Shown here in pieces: positions 8,419-16,569 of a stretch of DNA of 64,000 nucleotides. The stretch comes from Clostridiales bacterium (lineage in GTDB: Bacteria > Bacillota > Clostridia > Oscillospirales > Oscillospiraceae), in NCBI GenBank assembly GCA_022785125.1, contig JALFRA010000035.1, positions 1-64,000 of the forward strand, given 5' to 3'. The position numbers and the translations under genes are program-made. The notes below the pieces were generated by a model. That model ran no database searches, was not told where the DNA came from, and saw only the letters and a list, made by a program, of their open reading frames with translations. How positions within the stretch are numbered: the stretch's first letter is position 1; every line of letters starts with the position of its first letter.

Positions 8419-10566
8419 TCACTTTTCCTTCTTTTTCCGTACAACGGGCTTGGCGGACTCGGCCTTGACGGCGGGGACGGCGGCCTTCTTGCGGACGGCG
8501 GGCTTGGGAGCCGCCTCCTTCACCGCAGGAGCAGCCGCCTTTTTGCGCACTGCGGGTTTGGGTGTTTCCGCCTTTACCGCCGGAGCGGCAGCCTTCTTGC
8601 GAATGGCGGGCTTGGCGGGAGCCTCTTTGTCCGCTTTCTTTTTGCGGACGGGGAACTTGCGGGTACACTGATAGATCACCGCGCTCATGGGCGGCAGGGA
8701 GATGGTAATGGACTGCTCCCGGCCCTGACTCTCCACATAACGGCTGCGGACCGGCTCATGGTCGCCGCCGCCCTTGCCGCCGAAGTCGGGGATGTCGGAG
8801 TTAAAGATGCAGGTGTAAACGCCGGGAACGGGCACGCCCACGGTATAGCCGGTGCGGTCCACCGGGGAGAAGTTGCACACGATGACCAGAGCGTCTCCCT
8901 TGGCGTCCTTTCGGAGGAAGGCTACCGTATTGGCCTGATTGTCGTCGGCTTCGATCCACTCAAAACCTTCCCAGGAGAAGTCAAGCGCCCACAGCTGGGG
9001 ATGGGCCAGATAGAAGGCATTGGCCTGCTTGAAGAACTGCTGCAGCTGGCGGTGGGGCACGGCCCACTCCTGATCCGGGTCCAGCAGGTGCCAGTCCAGG
9101 GAGTGCTCATAGTGCCACTCGTTCCACTGGCCGAACTCGCTGCCCATCATCAGCAGCTTTTTGCCGGGATGGGTGAGCATATAGGTATAGAAGGCCCGCA
9201 CACCGGCGAACTTCTCCTCGTTGGTGCCCGGCATCTTGTTGATGAGGGAGCCCTTCATATGTACCACCTCGTCGTGGGACAGGGGGAGCACGAAGTTCTC
9301 CGAGAAGGCGTACATCAGGGAGAAGGTGATGTCTTTGTGGTTGAACTGCCGGAAATAGGGGTCCAGCTTGATATAATGGAGGATGTCGTTCATCCAGCCC
9401 ATGTTCCACTTCAGGTTGAAGCCCAGGCCGCCCTCCAGGCCGCCCTCGCCCACCGGGTGGGATACACGGGGCCAGGCGGTGGATTCCTCGGCGATCATCA
9501 TCACGTCGGGGTGGTCCTTGAAGATCTGCTGGTTGAGCTCCTGGATGAAGTCTACCGCCTCCAGGTTTTCATGGCCGCCAAACATATTGGGCACCCACTC
9601 GCCGCCCTGGCGGCCGTAGTCCAGATAGAGCATGGAGGCTACCGCGTCCACCCGCAGACCGTCGATATGGAACTGCTCCAGCCAGAAGAGGGCGGAGGAG
9701 AACAGGAAGGAGCGGACCTCGTGGCGGGCGTAGTCAAACACCCGGGTGCCCCAGTCGGCGTGCTCGCCCTTGCGGGTGTCGGCGTACTCGTAGCAGGGCT
9801 CGCCGTCAAACTCATACAGGCCGAAGGCATCCTTGGGGAAGTGGGCAGGTACCCAGTCCAGGATCACGCCGATACCCGCCTGGTGGAGCTGGTCCACCAG
9901 CCACATAAAGTCGTGGGGGGTGCCAAAGCGGCTGGTGGCGGCAAAATAGCCGGTACACTGATAGCCCCAGGAGGCATCCAGAGGATGCTCGGTGATGGGA
10001 AGCAGCTCCACATGGGTGAATCCCATCTCCTTCACATAGGGCACCAGGTACTTGCCGATGTCCCGGTAGGAGAGCATCTCGTCCTCACCGGTACGCCGCC
10101 AGGAACCCAGATGGACTTCATAAATATTCAAAGGTTTCTGGTAAATGGGATTGTTCTTCCGGTAGTCCATCCAGCTGTCGTCGCCCCAGCCATAACCGGA
10201 CAGGTCATAGAGCTTGGACGCGGTGCCGGGACGAGTCTCGGCGTGGAAGGCGTAGGGGTCGGCCTTGGCCAGCACCCGGCCGGAGGCGGTATGTACCGCG
10301 TATTTATAGCTGTCAAACTGTTTCAGACCGGGAATAAAGGCTTCCCAGACACCGTCGGAAAGCAGTTCCATGGGGTGGTCGGAATCGTTCCAGCCGTTGA
10401 AATCACCCATAACAGCGACCGATTGGGCGTGGGGGGCCCAAACCCGGAAGACCCAGCCGTCCTGCCCATTCTGCACCGCAGGATGAGCGCCCATAAACTC
10501 CTGGGCCCGTACCGCATGGCCCTGTGAAAAATCATGGAGGATCGAACTCGGTTTGGTGGAAGCCAT
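8419..10566 (-). CDS. glgB: 1,4-alpha-glucan branching enzyme with a basic repeat tail
   Basis: 715 residues. It introduces alpha-1,6 branches in glycogen. The core of about 635 residues has the N-terminal CBM48 region (VFRVWAPHAQSVAVMGDFNGW) and the GH13 barrel. Motif I is VILDWVPAHF, motif II with the nucleophile Asp is GLRVDAVASM, the Glu region is VMMIAEESTAWPRV and the last motif is VLPLSHDEVVH. Unusually, about 80 residues follow the barrel, made of degenerate repeats of the type KPAVRKKAAAPAVK rich in Lys, Ala and Pro. The tail resembles H1-like or other basic disordered tails and could bind polyanions or partner enzymes (inference). It is the first gene of the operon; RBS AAGGAGAGG. 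Confidence 0.96.
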   Translation of the reverse strand: MASTKPSSILHDFSQGHAVRAQEFMGAHPAVQNGQDGWVFRVWAPHAQSVAVMGDFNGWNDSDHPMELLSDGVWEAFIPGLKQFDSYKYAVHTASGRVLAKADPYAFHAETRPGTASKLYDLSGYGWGDDSWMDYRKNNPIYQKPLNIYEVHLGSWRRTGEDEMLSYRDIGKYLVPYVKEMGFTHVELLPITEHPLDASWGYQCTGYFAATSRFGTPHDFMWLVDQLHQAGIGVILDWVPAHFPKDAFGLYEFDGEPCYEYADTRKGEHADWGTRVFDYARHEVRSFLFSSALFWLEQFHIDGLRVDAVASMLYLDYGRQGGEWVPNMFGGHENLEAVDFIQELNQQIFKDHPDVMMIAEESTAWPRVSHPVGEGGLEGGLGFNLKWNMGWMNDILHYIKLDPYFRQFNHKDITFSLMYAFSENFVLPLSHDEVVHMKGSLINKMPGTNEEKFAGVRAFYTYMLTHPGKKLLMMGSEFGQWNEWHYEHSLDWHLLDPDQEWAVPHRQLQQFFKQANAFYLAHPQLWALDFSWEGFEWIEADDNQANTVAFLRKDAKGDALVIVCNFSPVDRTGYTVGVPVPGVYTCIFNSDIPDFGGKGGGDHEPVRSRYVESQGREQSITISLPPMSAVIYQCTRKFPVRKKKADKEAPAKPAIRKKAAAPAVKAETPKPAVRKKAAAPAVKEAAPKPAVRKKAAVPAVKAESAKPVVRKKKEK

Positions 10567-10641
10567 AGGTATCCTCTCCTTGTTGGCAGCCCCCAGAACA
10601 ACTGGAATGACGTAAACTGGGGGTTCTTGTCATTGGTAATA

Positions 10642-10670
10642 AATAAAATCCAAAATACATGGATTTTATT
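10642..10670. promoter_or_regulatory. Palindrome at the start of the glg transcript
   Basis: A 10-bp perfect inverted repeat, AATAAAATCC (10642-10651) and GGATTTTATT (10661-10670), with a 9-base spacer. It covers about +1 to +30 of the predicted glgB transcript, starting 7 bases after the -10 box. The position suits a repressor operator; it could also act as a 5' stabilising hairpin. The rest of 10567-10641 holds only the glgB leader and RBS. Confidence 0.65.
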
Positions 10671-10677
10671 TGTGTAA

Positions 10678-10706
10678 AGTATACAACCATATGGCAAGAT
10701 AGTCAA
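10678..10706 (-). promoter_or_regulatory. Sigma-A promoter of the glycogen operon
   Basis: On the minus strand, -35 TTGACT (10701-10706), a 17-bp spacer and -10 TATACT (10678-10683). The predicted start is near 10671, giving a leader of about 105 bases before glgB. Confidence 0.88.
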
Positions 10707-10774
10707 GATAGGGATTGCCAATCGAAGTGTAAAATTTCCAGAAATATATGCAATATCTTTTGTAAAGAACGCGC

Positions 10775-10807
10775 AAGGTCCGCCGCAGTTTTACTGCGGC
10801 GGACCTT
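10775..10807 (-). terminator. Terminator hairpin of the carboxypeptidase gene
   Basis: A 15-bp perfect stem (10775-10789 with 10793-10807) with a 3-base loop, 12 bases past the stop of the carboxypeptidase gene. The minus-strand flank GCGCGTTCTTT is only weakly U-rich, so efficiency is uncertain. Confidence 0.65.
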
Positions 10808-10818
10808 TGTCCACGGCG

Positions 10819-11970
10819 CTAGCCGGCCATGAGCAGGGTGCGTACCAGACGCAGGAAAATACCAGGGGCGGAAAGCCGGGCCACAGCCTGATTGGCCACG
10901 ATGGGGATCTGGGCCAGGTCCTGGCCCCCGGCGGTCACCGTCATTCTGCCCAGGGTCTGACCCGCCTCCACCGGGGCCTCCACATCCTGACACAGCTCCA
11001 ACTGAGTCTCCACCTGATTGACCATGGAGCGGCTGACCAGAATGCGGGTGGGCTGGGAGAGAACGGGCTGAATGGTTTCCTGTTCCCCCAGCAGCACATC
11101 CACCGGCGGCAGTGCCTGGGAGGGGTAGACGTCCATCAGGGTATAGTTGGCAAAGCCGTAGTTGAGCAGGGTTTGAGCCGCTGCTGTCCGGGTATCCTTG
11201 GTGGTGGATTTGAGGATGACGGCAATGAGCTCCATGCCGTCCCGCTCCGCCGTGGCGGACAGGCAGTAGCCGGCTGCGTCAGTGGAGCCGGTTTTCAGCC
11301 CGGTGGCTCCCTCATAGAAGCGGATCAGCTTATTGGTGTTGGCCAGCTGGAACTGACCGTTCCGGAGGGAGTCCATCCAGATGGTGGTGTAGTCCCGGAT
11401 GGAGGGGTGGTTGCGGATGAGCTCCCGGCTCATGAGGGCGATGTCGTAGGCGGAGGTGAGATGGCCCGCCGCCGGCAGGCCGGTGCAGTTGACAAAGCAG
11501 GTGTCCGTCATACCCAGCTGAGCGGCCCGCTCATTCATTTTGGCCACAAAGGCCTCCTCGCTGCCGCAGAGGTGTTCGGCCAGGGCCACCGAGGCGTCGT
11601 TGCCGGAGGCCACCGCCACCGCCTTGAGCAGATCGTTTACCGTCATCTGCTCCCCTTCTTTTAAATAGACCTGGGAGCCGCCCATGGAGGCGGCGTGGGC
11701 GGAAACGGTGACCAGATCGTCTCTGGACAGGCTGCCGCTGTCGATGGCCTCCATCACCAGCAGCAGGGTCATGACTTTTGTGACGCTGGCAGGTTCCAGT
11801 TTATCGTGGGCGCTTTGCTCATAGAGAACGGTGCCTGTCTCCTTTTCCATCAGTACGGCCCCCGCCGCGTCCACGGTGGGCGCACCAGCGGCGGACGGAT
11901 CGGCCTCGGCGGCCTGGACGGGCAGAGCCAGTAGGGTGGCGGCCACCAGGGCCGCGGCCAGTTTTTTCAT
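10819..11970 (-). CDS. D-alanyl-D-alanine carboxypeptidase (DacF/PBP5 type)
   Basis: 383 residues. A secreted low-molecular-weight penicillin-binding protein that trims the terminal D-Ala from peptidoglycan stem peptides. Signal peptide MKKLAAALVAATLLALPVQAAEA. The serine-hydrolase motifs are in place: SVTK (Ser62, Lys65), SGN at 122-124 and KTG at 226-228. A C-terminal PBP5-like beta domain follows and the protein ends in a hydrophobic, possibly amphipathic anchor (IFLRLVRTLL). The start is set at 11970, where GGAGG lies 11 bases upstream and the signal peptide begins; a longer frame to 12093 would put 41 non-signal residues in front. It is divergent from mobA. DacF versus DacB/DacA cannot be separated by eye. 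Confidence 0.92.
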   Translation of the reverse strand: MKKLAAALVAATLLALPVQAAEADPSAAGAPTVDAAGAVLMEKETGTVLYEQSAHDKLEPASVTKVMTLLLVMEAIDSGSLSRDDLVTVSAHAASMGGSQVYLKEGEQMTVNDLLKAVAVASGNDASVALAEHLCGSEEAFVAKMNERAAQLGMTDTCFVNCTGLPAAGHLTSAYDIALMSRELIRNHPSIRDYTTIWMDSLRNGQFQLANTNKLIRFYEGATGLKTGSTDAAGYCLSATAERDGMELIAVILKSTTKDTRTAAAQTLLNYGFANYTLMDVYPSQALPPVDVLLGEQETIQPVLSQPTRILVSRSMVNQVETQLELCQDVEAPVEAGQTLGRMTVTAGGQDLAQIPIVANQAVARLSAPGIFLRLVRTLLMAG

Positions 11971-12043
11971 GGTGTGTGATGCCTCCAATGCTGAAATGCT
12001 CTGTGGGAGAGGATATGGAGAGGAAAAGGCTTCTATACGGCTT

Positions 12044-12072
12044 TTGACGGGGGTAATTTTTTCTGGTACAAT
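12044..12072 (+). promoter_or_regulatory. Promoter of mobA
   Basis: -35 TTGACG (12044-12049), 17-bp spacer, -10 TACAAT (12067-12072). It starts transcription about 30 bases before the mobA ATG. Confidence 0.85.
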
Positions 12073-12107
12073 GGCAAAATCATTCAAAAGCACTGGGAGG
12101 CGGGAGG

Positions 12108-12686
12108 ATGGAGCGCACCATTACGGTGATACTGTCCGGCGGACAGAGCTGCCGGATGGGCTGTGACAAGGCGGGGCTGTCCCTGGCGGGGAGAAGTTTT
12201 TTGGACCGGATGGCGCAGGAGCTTTCCCCGCTGTTTGGTGAGGTATATGTGTCGGTGGACCAGCCGGGACGCTATCCCGGATACCGGGAGCTGCCCGATC
12301 TGCGGCCGGGCCAGGGCCCCCTGGCGGGGCTGGAGGCCGCCTTTCTTCGCACCGGGGCGGAGGCGGTGTTTCTGGCCGCTGTGGACCTGCCCTTTGCCGG
12401 ACCCGCGCTGGCGGCCCGGGTGCTGTCAGAGGCAAAGGGTGGCGACGCCTGGGTCATTCGGCGGCGGAGCGGGGAGGCGGAGCCTCTATTTGCCCTGTAT
12501 CGCCGCAGTTGCCTTGAGACGCTCAGCGCGTGCCTGGACCAGGGACGCCGGGCCATGAAGGCTCTGCTGGATCGGGTGGACTGCCGCTGGCTGGAGGAAG
12601 GCGATCTGGGGGAGTTTGATCTGGAGCGGGTTTTGTGGAATGTAAACACAAGGGAAGACTACTGCCGGGCGGCACAGACAGAATGA
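12108..12686 (+). CDS. mobA: Molybdenum cofactor guanylyltransferase
   Basis: 192 residues, normal for MobA. It transfers GMP from GTP to molybdopterin to form the bis-MGD type cofactor. The nucleotide-binding loop LSGGQSCRMGCDKAG is at residues 9-23. The metal-binding region is FLAAVDLPFAGP (DLPF for the usual DMPF), and the family C-terminal motif is NVNTREDY. RBS GGGAGG with a 7-base spacer. It is a single gene with its own promoter and no other moco genes nearby, so the enzyme it serves lies elsewhere. The next transcription unit has its own promoter. Confidence 0.93.
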   Translation: MERTITVILSGGQSCRMGCDKAGLSLAGRSFLDRMAQELSPLFGEVYVSVDQPGRYPGYRELPDLRPGQGPLAGLEAAFLRTGAEAVFLAAVDLPFAGPALAARVLSEAKGGDAWVIRRRSGEAEPLFALYRRSCLETLSACLDQGRRAMKALLDRVDCRWLEEGDLGEFDLERVLWNVNTREDYCRAAQTE

Positions 12687-12704
12687 TGAAATGAAAAATT
12701 CCTC

Positions 12705-12733
12705 TTTACAATAGCGCTTTAGTGTGGTAATAT
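12705..12733 (+). promoter_or_regulatory. Promoter of the polar amino-acid ABC operon
   Basis: -35 TTTACA (12705-12710), 17-bp spacer, -10 TAATAT (12728-12733), about 35 bases before the substrate-binding protein gene. Confidence 0.82.
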
Positions 12734-12773
12734 ACGAAAGCAACCACGACACACATGGTTTGGAGGAATGTAC

Positions 12774-13622
12774 ATGAAACGCAGACTGACTGCTTTGGCC
12801 CTTGCGCTGGGCCTGACCTTTACCCTGGCTGCCTGCGGCGGCACCGGCGGTACCGCCAATACCCCTGGGGGCAACAGTGAGAGCCCCGCCGGCAATTCCG
12901 GGACTCCTACTGCCGAGAGCGATATGGCTTATGTGAAGGAGAAGGGCACCCTCGTCGTTGGCATGACCGATTTTAAGCCCATGGACTATAAGGATGAGAA
13001 CGGTGAGTGGATCGGCTTCGACGCCGACATGGCCAAGGCTTTTGCCGAGAGCCTGGGCGTGAAAGCGGAGTTTATTGAGATCAACTGGGACAATAAGCTG
13101 ATGGAGCTGGACACCAAGGGCATCGACGTGATCTGGAACGGCATGACCATCAACGACGAGGTGAAGGCCGGCGCCTCCGTGTCCGAGCCTTACTGCCGCA
13201 ATGGCCAGGTGGTGGTGGTCCCCGCCGACAAGGCTGAGGATTATCAAACTGTGGAGAGCCTCAGCGGCCTGAGCTTCGCCGTGGAGAACGGTTCCCAGGG
13301 CGCCGCTCAGCTGGATGCGCTGAATTTGAACTATGTGGCCAAGACCACCCAGGCTGACGCCCTGATGGAGGTGGCCTCCGGCGCCTCCGACGCCTGCGTC
13401 ATTGACCTGCTGATGGCCGGCGCCATGATCGGCGAGGGCACCAGCTATCCGGAGCTGACCTACACCGTGCAGCTCAACGACGAGGAGTACGGCGTGGCCT
13501 TCCGCCAGGGTTCCGACCTGACCGAGGCCTTCAACACCTTCTGGAAAGAGGCCTATGACGCCGGTACCGTCATGGAGATGGCCACCACCTACGGCGTCCA
13601 GGAGTCCGTCATCGAAAAGTAA
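12774..13622 (+). CDS. Polar amino-acid ABC transporter substrate-binding lipoprotein
   Basis: 282 residues. Lipoprotein signal peptide with lipobox LAAC (Cys near residue 21), then a Gly/Asn/Thr-rich linker. The SBP_bac_3 domain starts GTLVVGMTDFKPMDY and has the family pattern IGFDADMAKAFAESLGVK and DVIWNGMTI. The start is set at 12774: GGAGG has a 7-base spacer to this ATG but only 1 base to the ATG at 12768. It captures a polar or charged amino acid outside the membrane and passes it to the permease and ATPase encoded next. The exact substrate (glutamine, cystine, arginine etc.) cannot be read from sequence. Confidence 0.93.
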   Translation: MKRRLTALALALGLTFTLAACGGTGGTANTPGGNSESPAGNSGTPTAESDMAYVKEKGTLVVGMTDFKPMDYKDENGEWIGFDADMAKAFAESLGVKAEFIEINWDNKLMELDTKGIDVIWNGMTINDEVKAGASVSEPYCRNGQVVVVPADKAEDYQTVESLSGLSFAVENGSQGAAQLDALNLNYVAKTTQADALMEVASGASDACVIDLLMAGAMIGEGTSYPELTYTVQLNDEEYGVAFRQGSDLTEAFNTFWKEAYDAGTVMEMATTYGVQESVIEK

Positions 13623-13632
13623 ACTATCCTGC

Positions 13633-13672
13633 GGGGATGGGGCAGAGAGTCGTGGACTCTCTGCCCTTCCCC
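13633..13672 (+). other. Hairpin between binding-protein and permease genes
   Basis: A 12-bp perfect stem (13640-13651 with 13655-13666, loop GTG), extended outward by GGGGA/TCCCC, with no U-run. Such hairpins downstream of binding-protein genes commonly protect the upstream mRNA so that the binding protein is made in excess (inference). Confidence 0.7.
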
Positions 13673-13692
13673 GGCCAAAAGAGGGAAACGCT

Positions 13693-14331
13693 ATGCTGAT
13701 GTCTGTTACGCTCACCCTGCTGGAGGGGTTTGTGGTCACCCTGGAGCTCTTTCTCCTGACCCTCCTGTTTGCCCTGCCTCTGGGTCTGGTGATCTCCTTT
13801 GGCTCCATGAGCCGGTGCGCCCCCCTGCGCTGGGTGGTCAAAACTGTGGTGTGGATCGTCCGGGGCACCCCCCTGATGCTTCAGATCATGGTGGTGTTCT
13901 ACGGCCCGGGCCTGATGTTCGACCTGCCGCTGCTGCCCCGGTTCACCGCGGCGGTAGTGACCTTTGTCATCAACTACGCCTGCTACTTCTCCGAGATCTA
14001 CCGGGGCGGTATTCAGGGCGTACCGGCGGGCCAGCAGGAGGCCGGTCTGGTGCTGGGCATGAAGCGCGGCCAGATCTTCTTCAAGGTGACCCTCCTTCAG
14101 GTCATCAAGCGCATTGTGCCTCCCATGGGCAACGAGTTCATCACCCTGGTGAAGGATACCGCCCTGGTGCGGGTCATCTCGGTGTATGAGATCATCTGGA
14201 TGGGTGAGTCCTACATTAAAAAGGGCATGATCTGGCCCCTGTTCTACACCGCCGTGTTCTATCTGGTGGCCAACGGTATTCTCACCCTGCTCTTCAGCTG
14301 GTTTGAGAAGAAGCTGAACTATTTCAAGTAA
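13693..14331 (+). CDS. Polar amino-acid ABC transporter permease
   Basis: 212 residues with about five membrane spans, the typical size of HisM/GlnP-family permeases. The start at 13693 has GAGGG with a 7-base spacer; the upstream frame to 13555 overlaps the binding-protein gene in a different frame and is rejected. The His/Glu permease signature is visible: GTPLMLQIMVVFYGPG and, in the cytosolic EAA loop, GVPAGQQEAGLVLGMKRGQIFFKVTLLQVIKR. Only one permease gene is present, so the channel is probably a homodimer. It lies between its binding-protein and ATPase genes. Confidence 0.93.
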   Translation: MLMSVTLTLLEGFVVTLELFLLTLLFALPLGLVISFGSMSRCAPLRWVVKTVVWIVRGTPLMLQIMVVFYGPGLMFDLPLLPRFTAAVVTFVINYACYFSEIYRGGIQGVPAGQQEAGLVLGMKRGQIFFKVTLLQVIKRIVPPMGNEFITLVKDTALVRVISVYEIIWMGESYIKKGMIWPLFYTAVFYLVANGILTLLFSWFEKKLNYFK

Positions 14332-14344
14332 GGAGGCCCGGACC

Positions 14345-15130
14345 ATGCCTGTTTTGGACGTACAGCACATTGAGAAGCATTTTGGGGCCACCCGGGTGCT
14401 GGAGGACATCAGCTTTTCCCTGGAGCAGGGACAGGCTCTGGCCATCATCGGCTCATCCGGCTCCGGCAAGACCACCCTGCTGCGCTGCCTGAACTTTCTG
14501 GAGACGCCCAACCAGGGCAAAATCTTGGTGAACGGCGAGGCCCTCTTTGACGCCGACGATCCCGCCACCCAGCGGGAGGCAGAGGTACGCAAAAAGCGGC
14601 TCCACTTCGGACTGGTGTTTCAGTCCTTCAACCTGTTCCCTCAGTACACCGCCCTGGAGAATGTGACTCTGGCCGGGGAACTGCTGGCCAAGGAGCGGCC
14701 CGACTTCAAGCAGAACAAGAAGGCCATCCTGGAGGAGATCCGTATCCAGGGTCAGGCCCTGCTGGAGCGGATGGGCCTGGCCGACCGGGCGGGCCACTAT
14801 CCCCACCAGCTCTCCGGCGGCCAGCAGCAGCGGGTGGCTATCGCCCGTGCGCTGGCCCTCCAGCCTGACATCCTGTGCTTTGACGAGCCCACCTCCGCAC
14901 TGGACCCGGAGCTCACCGGCGAGGTACTCAAGGTGATCCGCTCCCTGGCCGAGCAAAAGACCACCATGATCATCGTCACCCATGAGATGGCCTTTGCCCG
15001 GGATGTGGCCGACCAGGTGATCTTCATGGACGGCGGCGTCATTGTGGAACAGGGCCCCGCCCGGCAGGTCATCGAGAATCCCCGGGAAGAGCGGACCCGT
15101 CAGTTTTTGTCCCGCTATTCCGAGAATTGA
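14345..15130 (+). CDS. Polar amino-acid ABC transporter ATP-binding protein
   Basis: 261 residues, GlnQ/HisP-like. Walker A GSSGSGKT is at residues 36-43, then a Q-loop (VFQSFNLFPQYT), signature LSGGQQQRVAIARA, Walker B ILCFDEPTSALD and a switch histidine in IVTHEMAF. A short insert (about residues 62-75 and 105-125) is longer than in most GlnQ proteins. It begins 13 bases after the permease stop with GGAGG upstream. It energises the importer formed with the two preceding gene products. Confidence 0.95.
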   Translation: MPVLDVQHIEKHFGATRVLEDISFSLEQGQALAIIGSSGSGKTTLLRCLNFLETPNQGKILVNGEALFDADDPATQREAEVRKKRLHFGLVFQSFNLFPQYTALENVTLAGELLAKERPDFKQNKKAILEEIRIQGQALLERMGLADRAGHYPHQLSGGQQQRVAIARALALQPDILCFDEPTSALDPELTGEVLKVIRSLAEQKTTMIIVTHEMAFARDVADQVIFMDGGVIVEQGPARQVIENPREERTRQFLSRYSEN

Positions 15131-15139
15131 AAAGGGTCA

Positions 15140-15175
15140 AAAAGCGTGGTATCATAAGCTGGATACCACGCTTTT
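15140..15175 (+). terminator. Terminator of the polar amino-acid ABC operon
   Basis: A 14-bp perfect stem (15140-15153 with 15162-15175) whose 3' arm ends in TTTT, about 10 bases past the ATPase stop. Confidence 0.85.
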
Positions 15176-15196
15176 ATACTGCAAGGAGTTGACGCC

Positions 15197-15544
15197 ATGG
15201 AGGAAGCCATTTTTTTGCCGGTGCTTTCCCACTTTGAGAATGAGAATTTCTGGACCGCCAGCGGCGGCCGGATGCGCTACCGGGTGGACCCGGTGAAGGG
15301 GGACGAGGAGAATCCCCCCTCCCTGACCGCCCAGGTTTGGGAGGGGCCCTGGCGGCTCCAGGACAGCACTGTGGAGAAGACGAAGTCCTTTCCCATGACG
15401 GAGGAGGGGCTGGAAGAGCTGCGGTCCTGGGTATTGGTCTGGCAGAAGACCATCAATGCCCGGCCGCCCAGAAGCCTGAAGGAGACCCTCCAGGCCAGAG
15501 ACGCCCGCCGGGCGGAGCTGGAGGAGCAAAGCAAGGAAGGATGA
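15197..15544 (+). CDS. Uncharacterised 115-residue protein
   Basis: I do not recognise this family. A soluble acidic protein without signal peptide, membrane span or cysteine cluster. The N-terminal half is aromatic-rich (FLPVLSHFENENFWTASGGRMRYRV) and includes a Trp-containing segment (VWEGPWRLQDSTVE). The C-terminus is a charged helix (RRAELEEQSKEG). RBS AAGGAG with an 8-base spacer supports the start. It lies just before a phage-type amidase and may share its transcript. No clear promoter sits between the preceding terminator and the gene. Confidence 0.75.
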   Translation: MEEAIFLPVLSHFENENFWTASGGRMRYRVDPVKGDEENPPSLTAQVWEGPWRLQDSTVEKTKSFPMTEEGLEELRSWVLVWQKTINARPPRSLKETLQARDARRAELEEQSKEG

Positions 15545-15588
15545 CCGCAAATCTGTGAAGCGCATAGGATGACCCGGAGGGGTTGCCA

Positions 15589-16341
15589 ATGCACATCACA
15601 GAGCATATTCTCACCAACAGCGACTGCTATAAGGCAGGACGCACCATCAAACCCAAGGGGATCATGGTCCACTCCACCGGCGTGGCCCAGCCGGACGTCA
15701 ACGTCTTTCTCAAGGCCTGGAACAAACCGGGGGTGAACGCCTGTGTCCATGCCATCGTCCACCGGGGGGGTGTTACCGAGACCCTGCCCTGGAACTGGCG
15801 GGGATGGCACGCCGGCGGATCGGCCAATAACACCCATATCAGTTTTGAGATCCTGGAGCCTGCCGGGCACACCTACAAAGGCGGCACCATGATCGGATAC
15901 GACCCGGTAAAAAACAAGGCCTATTTTCAGCAGGTATACGACACGGCGGTGGAGCTGTGCGCCTATCTGTGTGAAAAATACGGCCTGGACCCGGAGCGGG
16001 ACATCATCGACCATGCGGAAGGCTGCAAGCTGGGGCTGGCCTCCAATCACGCGGATGTGGGGCACTGGTTCCCCAAGCACGGTAAGAGCATGGACACCCT
16101 CCGCGCCGATGTGAAAGCGCGGCTGAAGGGGGGTGAACCGGAGATGACGCAGGAGCAGTTTGACGCGGCCTTCACCGCCCGTGAGGGGGAGATTTCCGCC
16201 CGGACGGTGAGCGAGTGGGCCAGAGAGGCCTGGAACAAGGCCAAGGATGCCGGTGTATTCGACGGCACCGCTCCCGGCGCTCCCCTGACCCGGGAGCAGG
16301 CCGCTTTGATTTTGGAACGTCTGGGTCTGCTGGGGAAGTAA
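15589..16341 (+). CDS. N-acetylmuramoyl-L-alanine amidase, phage-endolysin type
   Basis: 250 residues. An Amidase_2 (PGRP-like) zinc hydrolase that cuts the amide between N-acetylmuramic acid and L-Ala. The first zinc-ligand region is GIMVHSTGVAQ (near residue 29), the second is NHADVGHWFPKHG, and SFEIL lies between. There is no signal peptide, as in phage endolysins. A linker leads to a C-terminal segment of about 65 residues containing two helical repeats (SEWAREAWNKAKDAGVFDG and LTREQAALILERLGLLGK) that resemble an SLH-like or peptidoglycan-binding tail. The ATG at 15589 has GGAGG with an 8-base spacer; the TTG at 15583 is too close. It may be a stray phage lysis gene, far from the structural module at 33-46 kb. 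Confidence 0.88.
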   Translation: MHITEHILTNSDCYKAGRTIKPKGIMVHSTGVAQPDVNVFLKAWNKPGVNACVHAIVHRGGVTETLPWNWRGWHAGGSANNTHISFEILEPAGHTYKGGTMIGYDPVKNKAYFQQVYDTAVELCAYLCEKYGLDPERDIIDHAEGCKLGLASNHADVGHWFPKHGKSMDTLRADVKARLKGGEPEMTQEQFDAAFTAREGEISARTVSEWAREAWNKAKDAGVFDGTAPGAPLTREQAALILERLGLLGK

Positions 16342-16365
16342 CAGGAAGAAGAGGAGGAAGTTAAA

Positions 16366-16557
16366 ATGACCTGGGGAACCTACTATTTCTTTTACGAGTG
16401 CCCGCAGTGCGGCAAGAAGTACCGCTATGAGCTGGAGTTTGCCTCCGAGCCTGAGTTTGGCTTCTGCCCCGACTGCCATGTGATGGGCACCTTCGTGGGA
16501 GAGACCAAGGACAACAAGCAGGGTGAGGACAAGTTCGTGGATTACGAATTTGTGTAA
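16366..16557 (+). CDS. Small zinc-ribbon-like protein
   Basis: 63 residues with two CxxC knuckles (ECPQCGKKY and FCPDCHVMG) about 20 residues apart, enough to bind one zinc ion as a rubredoxin-like or zinc-ribbon fold. The rest is aromatic and acidic. GAGGAGG lies upstream at a good distance and a strong terminator follows immediately. I know no function for it. It could be a small nucleic-acid or protein-binding adaptor. Confidence 0.8.
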   Translation: MTWGTYYFFYECPQCGKKYRYELEFASEPEFGFCPDCHVMGTFVGETKDNKQGEDKFVDYEFV

Positions 16558-16569
16558 GACTTGCAACGC

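Noticed and set aside
7414..10527. 1037-codon open frame antisense to glgC and glgB (and a 990-codon one antisense to glgP)
   Set aside because: Same reasoning: mirror frames of highly biased genes, without recognisable domains or promoters.
13555..13692. Upstream extension of the amino-acid permease
   Set aside because: It overlaps the end of the binding-protein gene in another frame and runs through a hairpin. The ATG at 13693 has the ribosome site.
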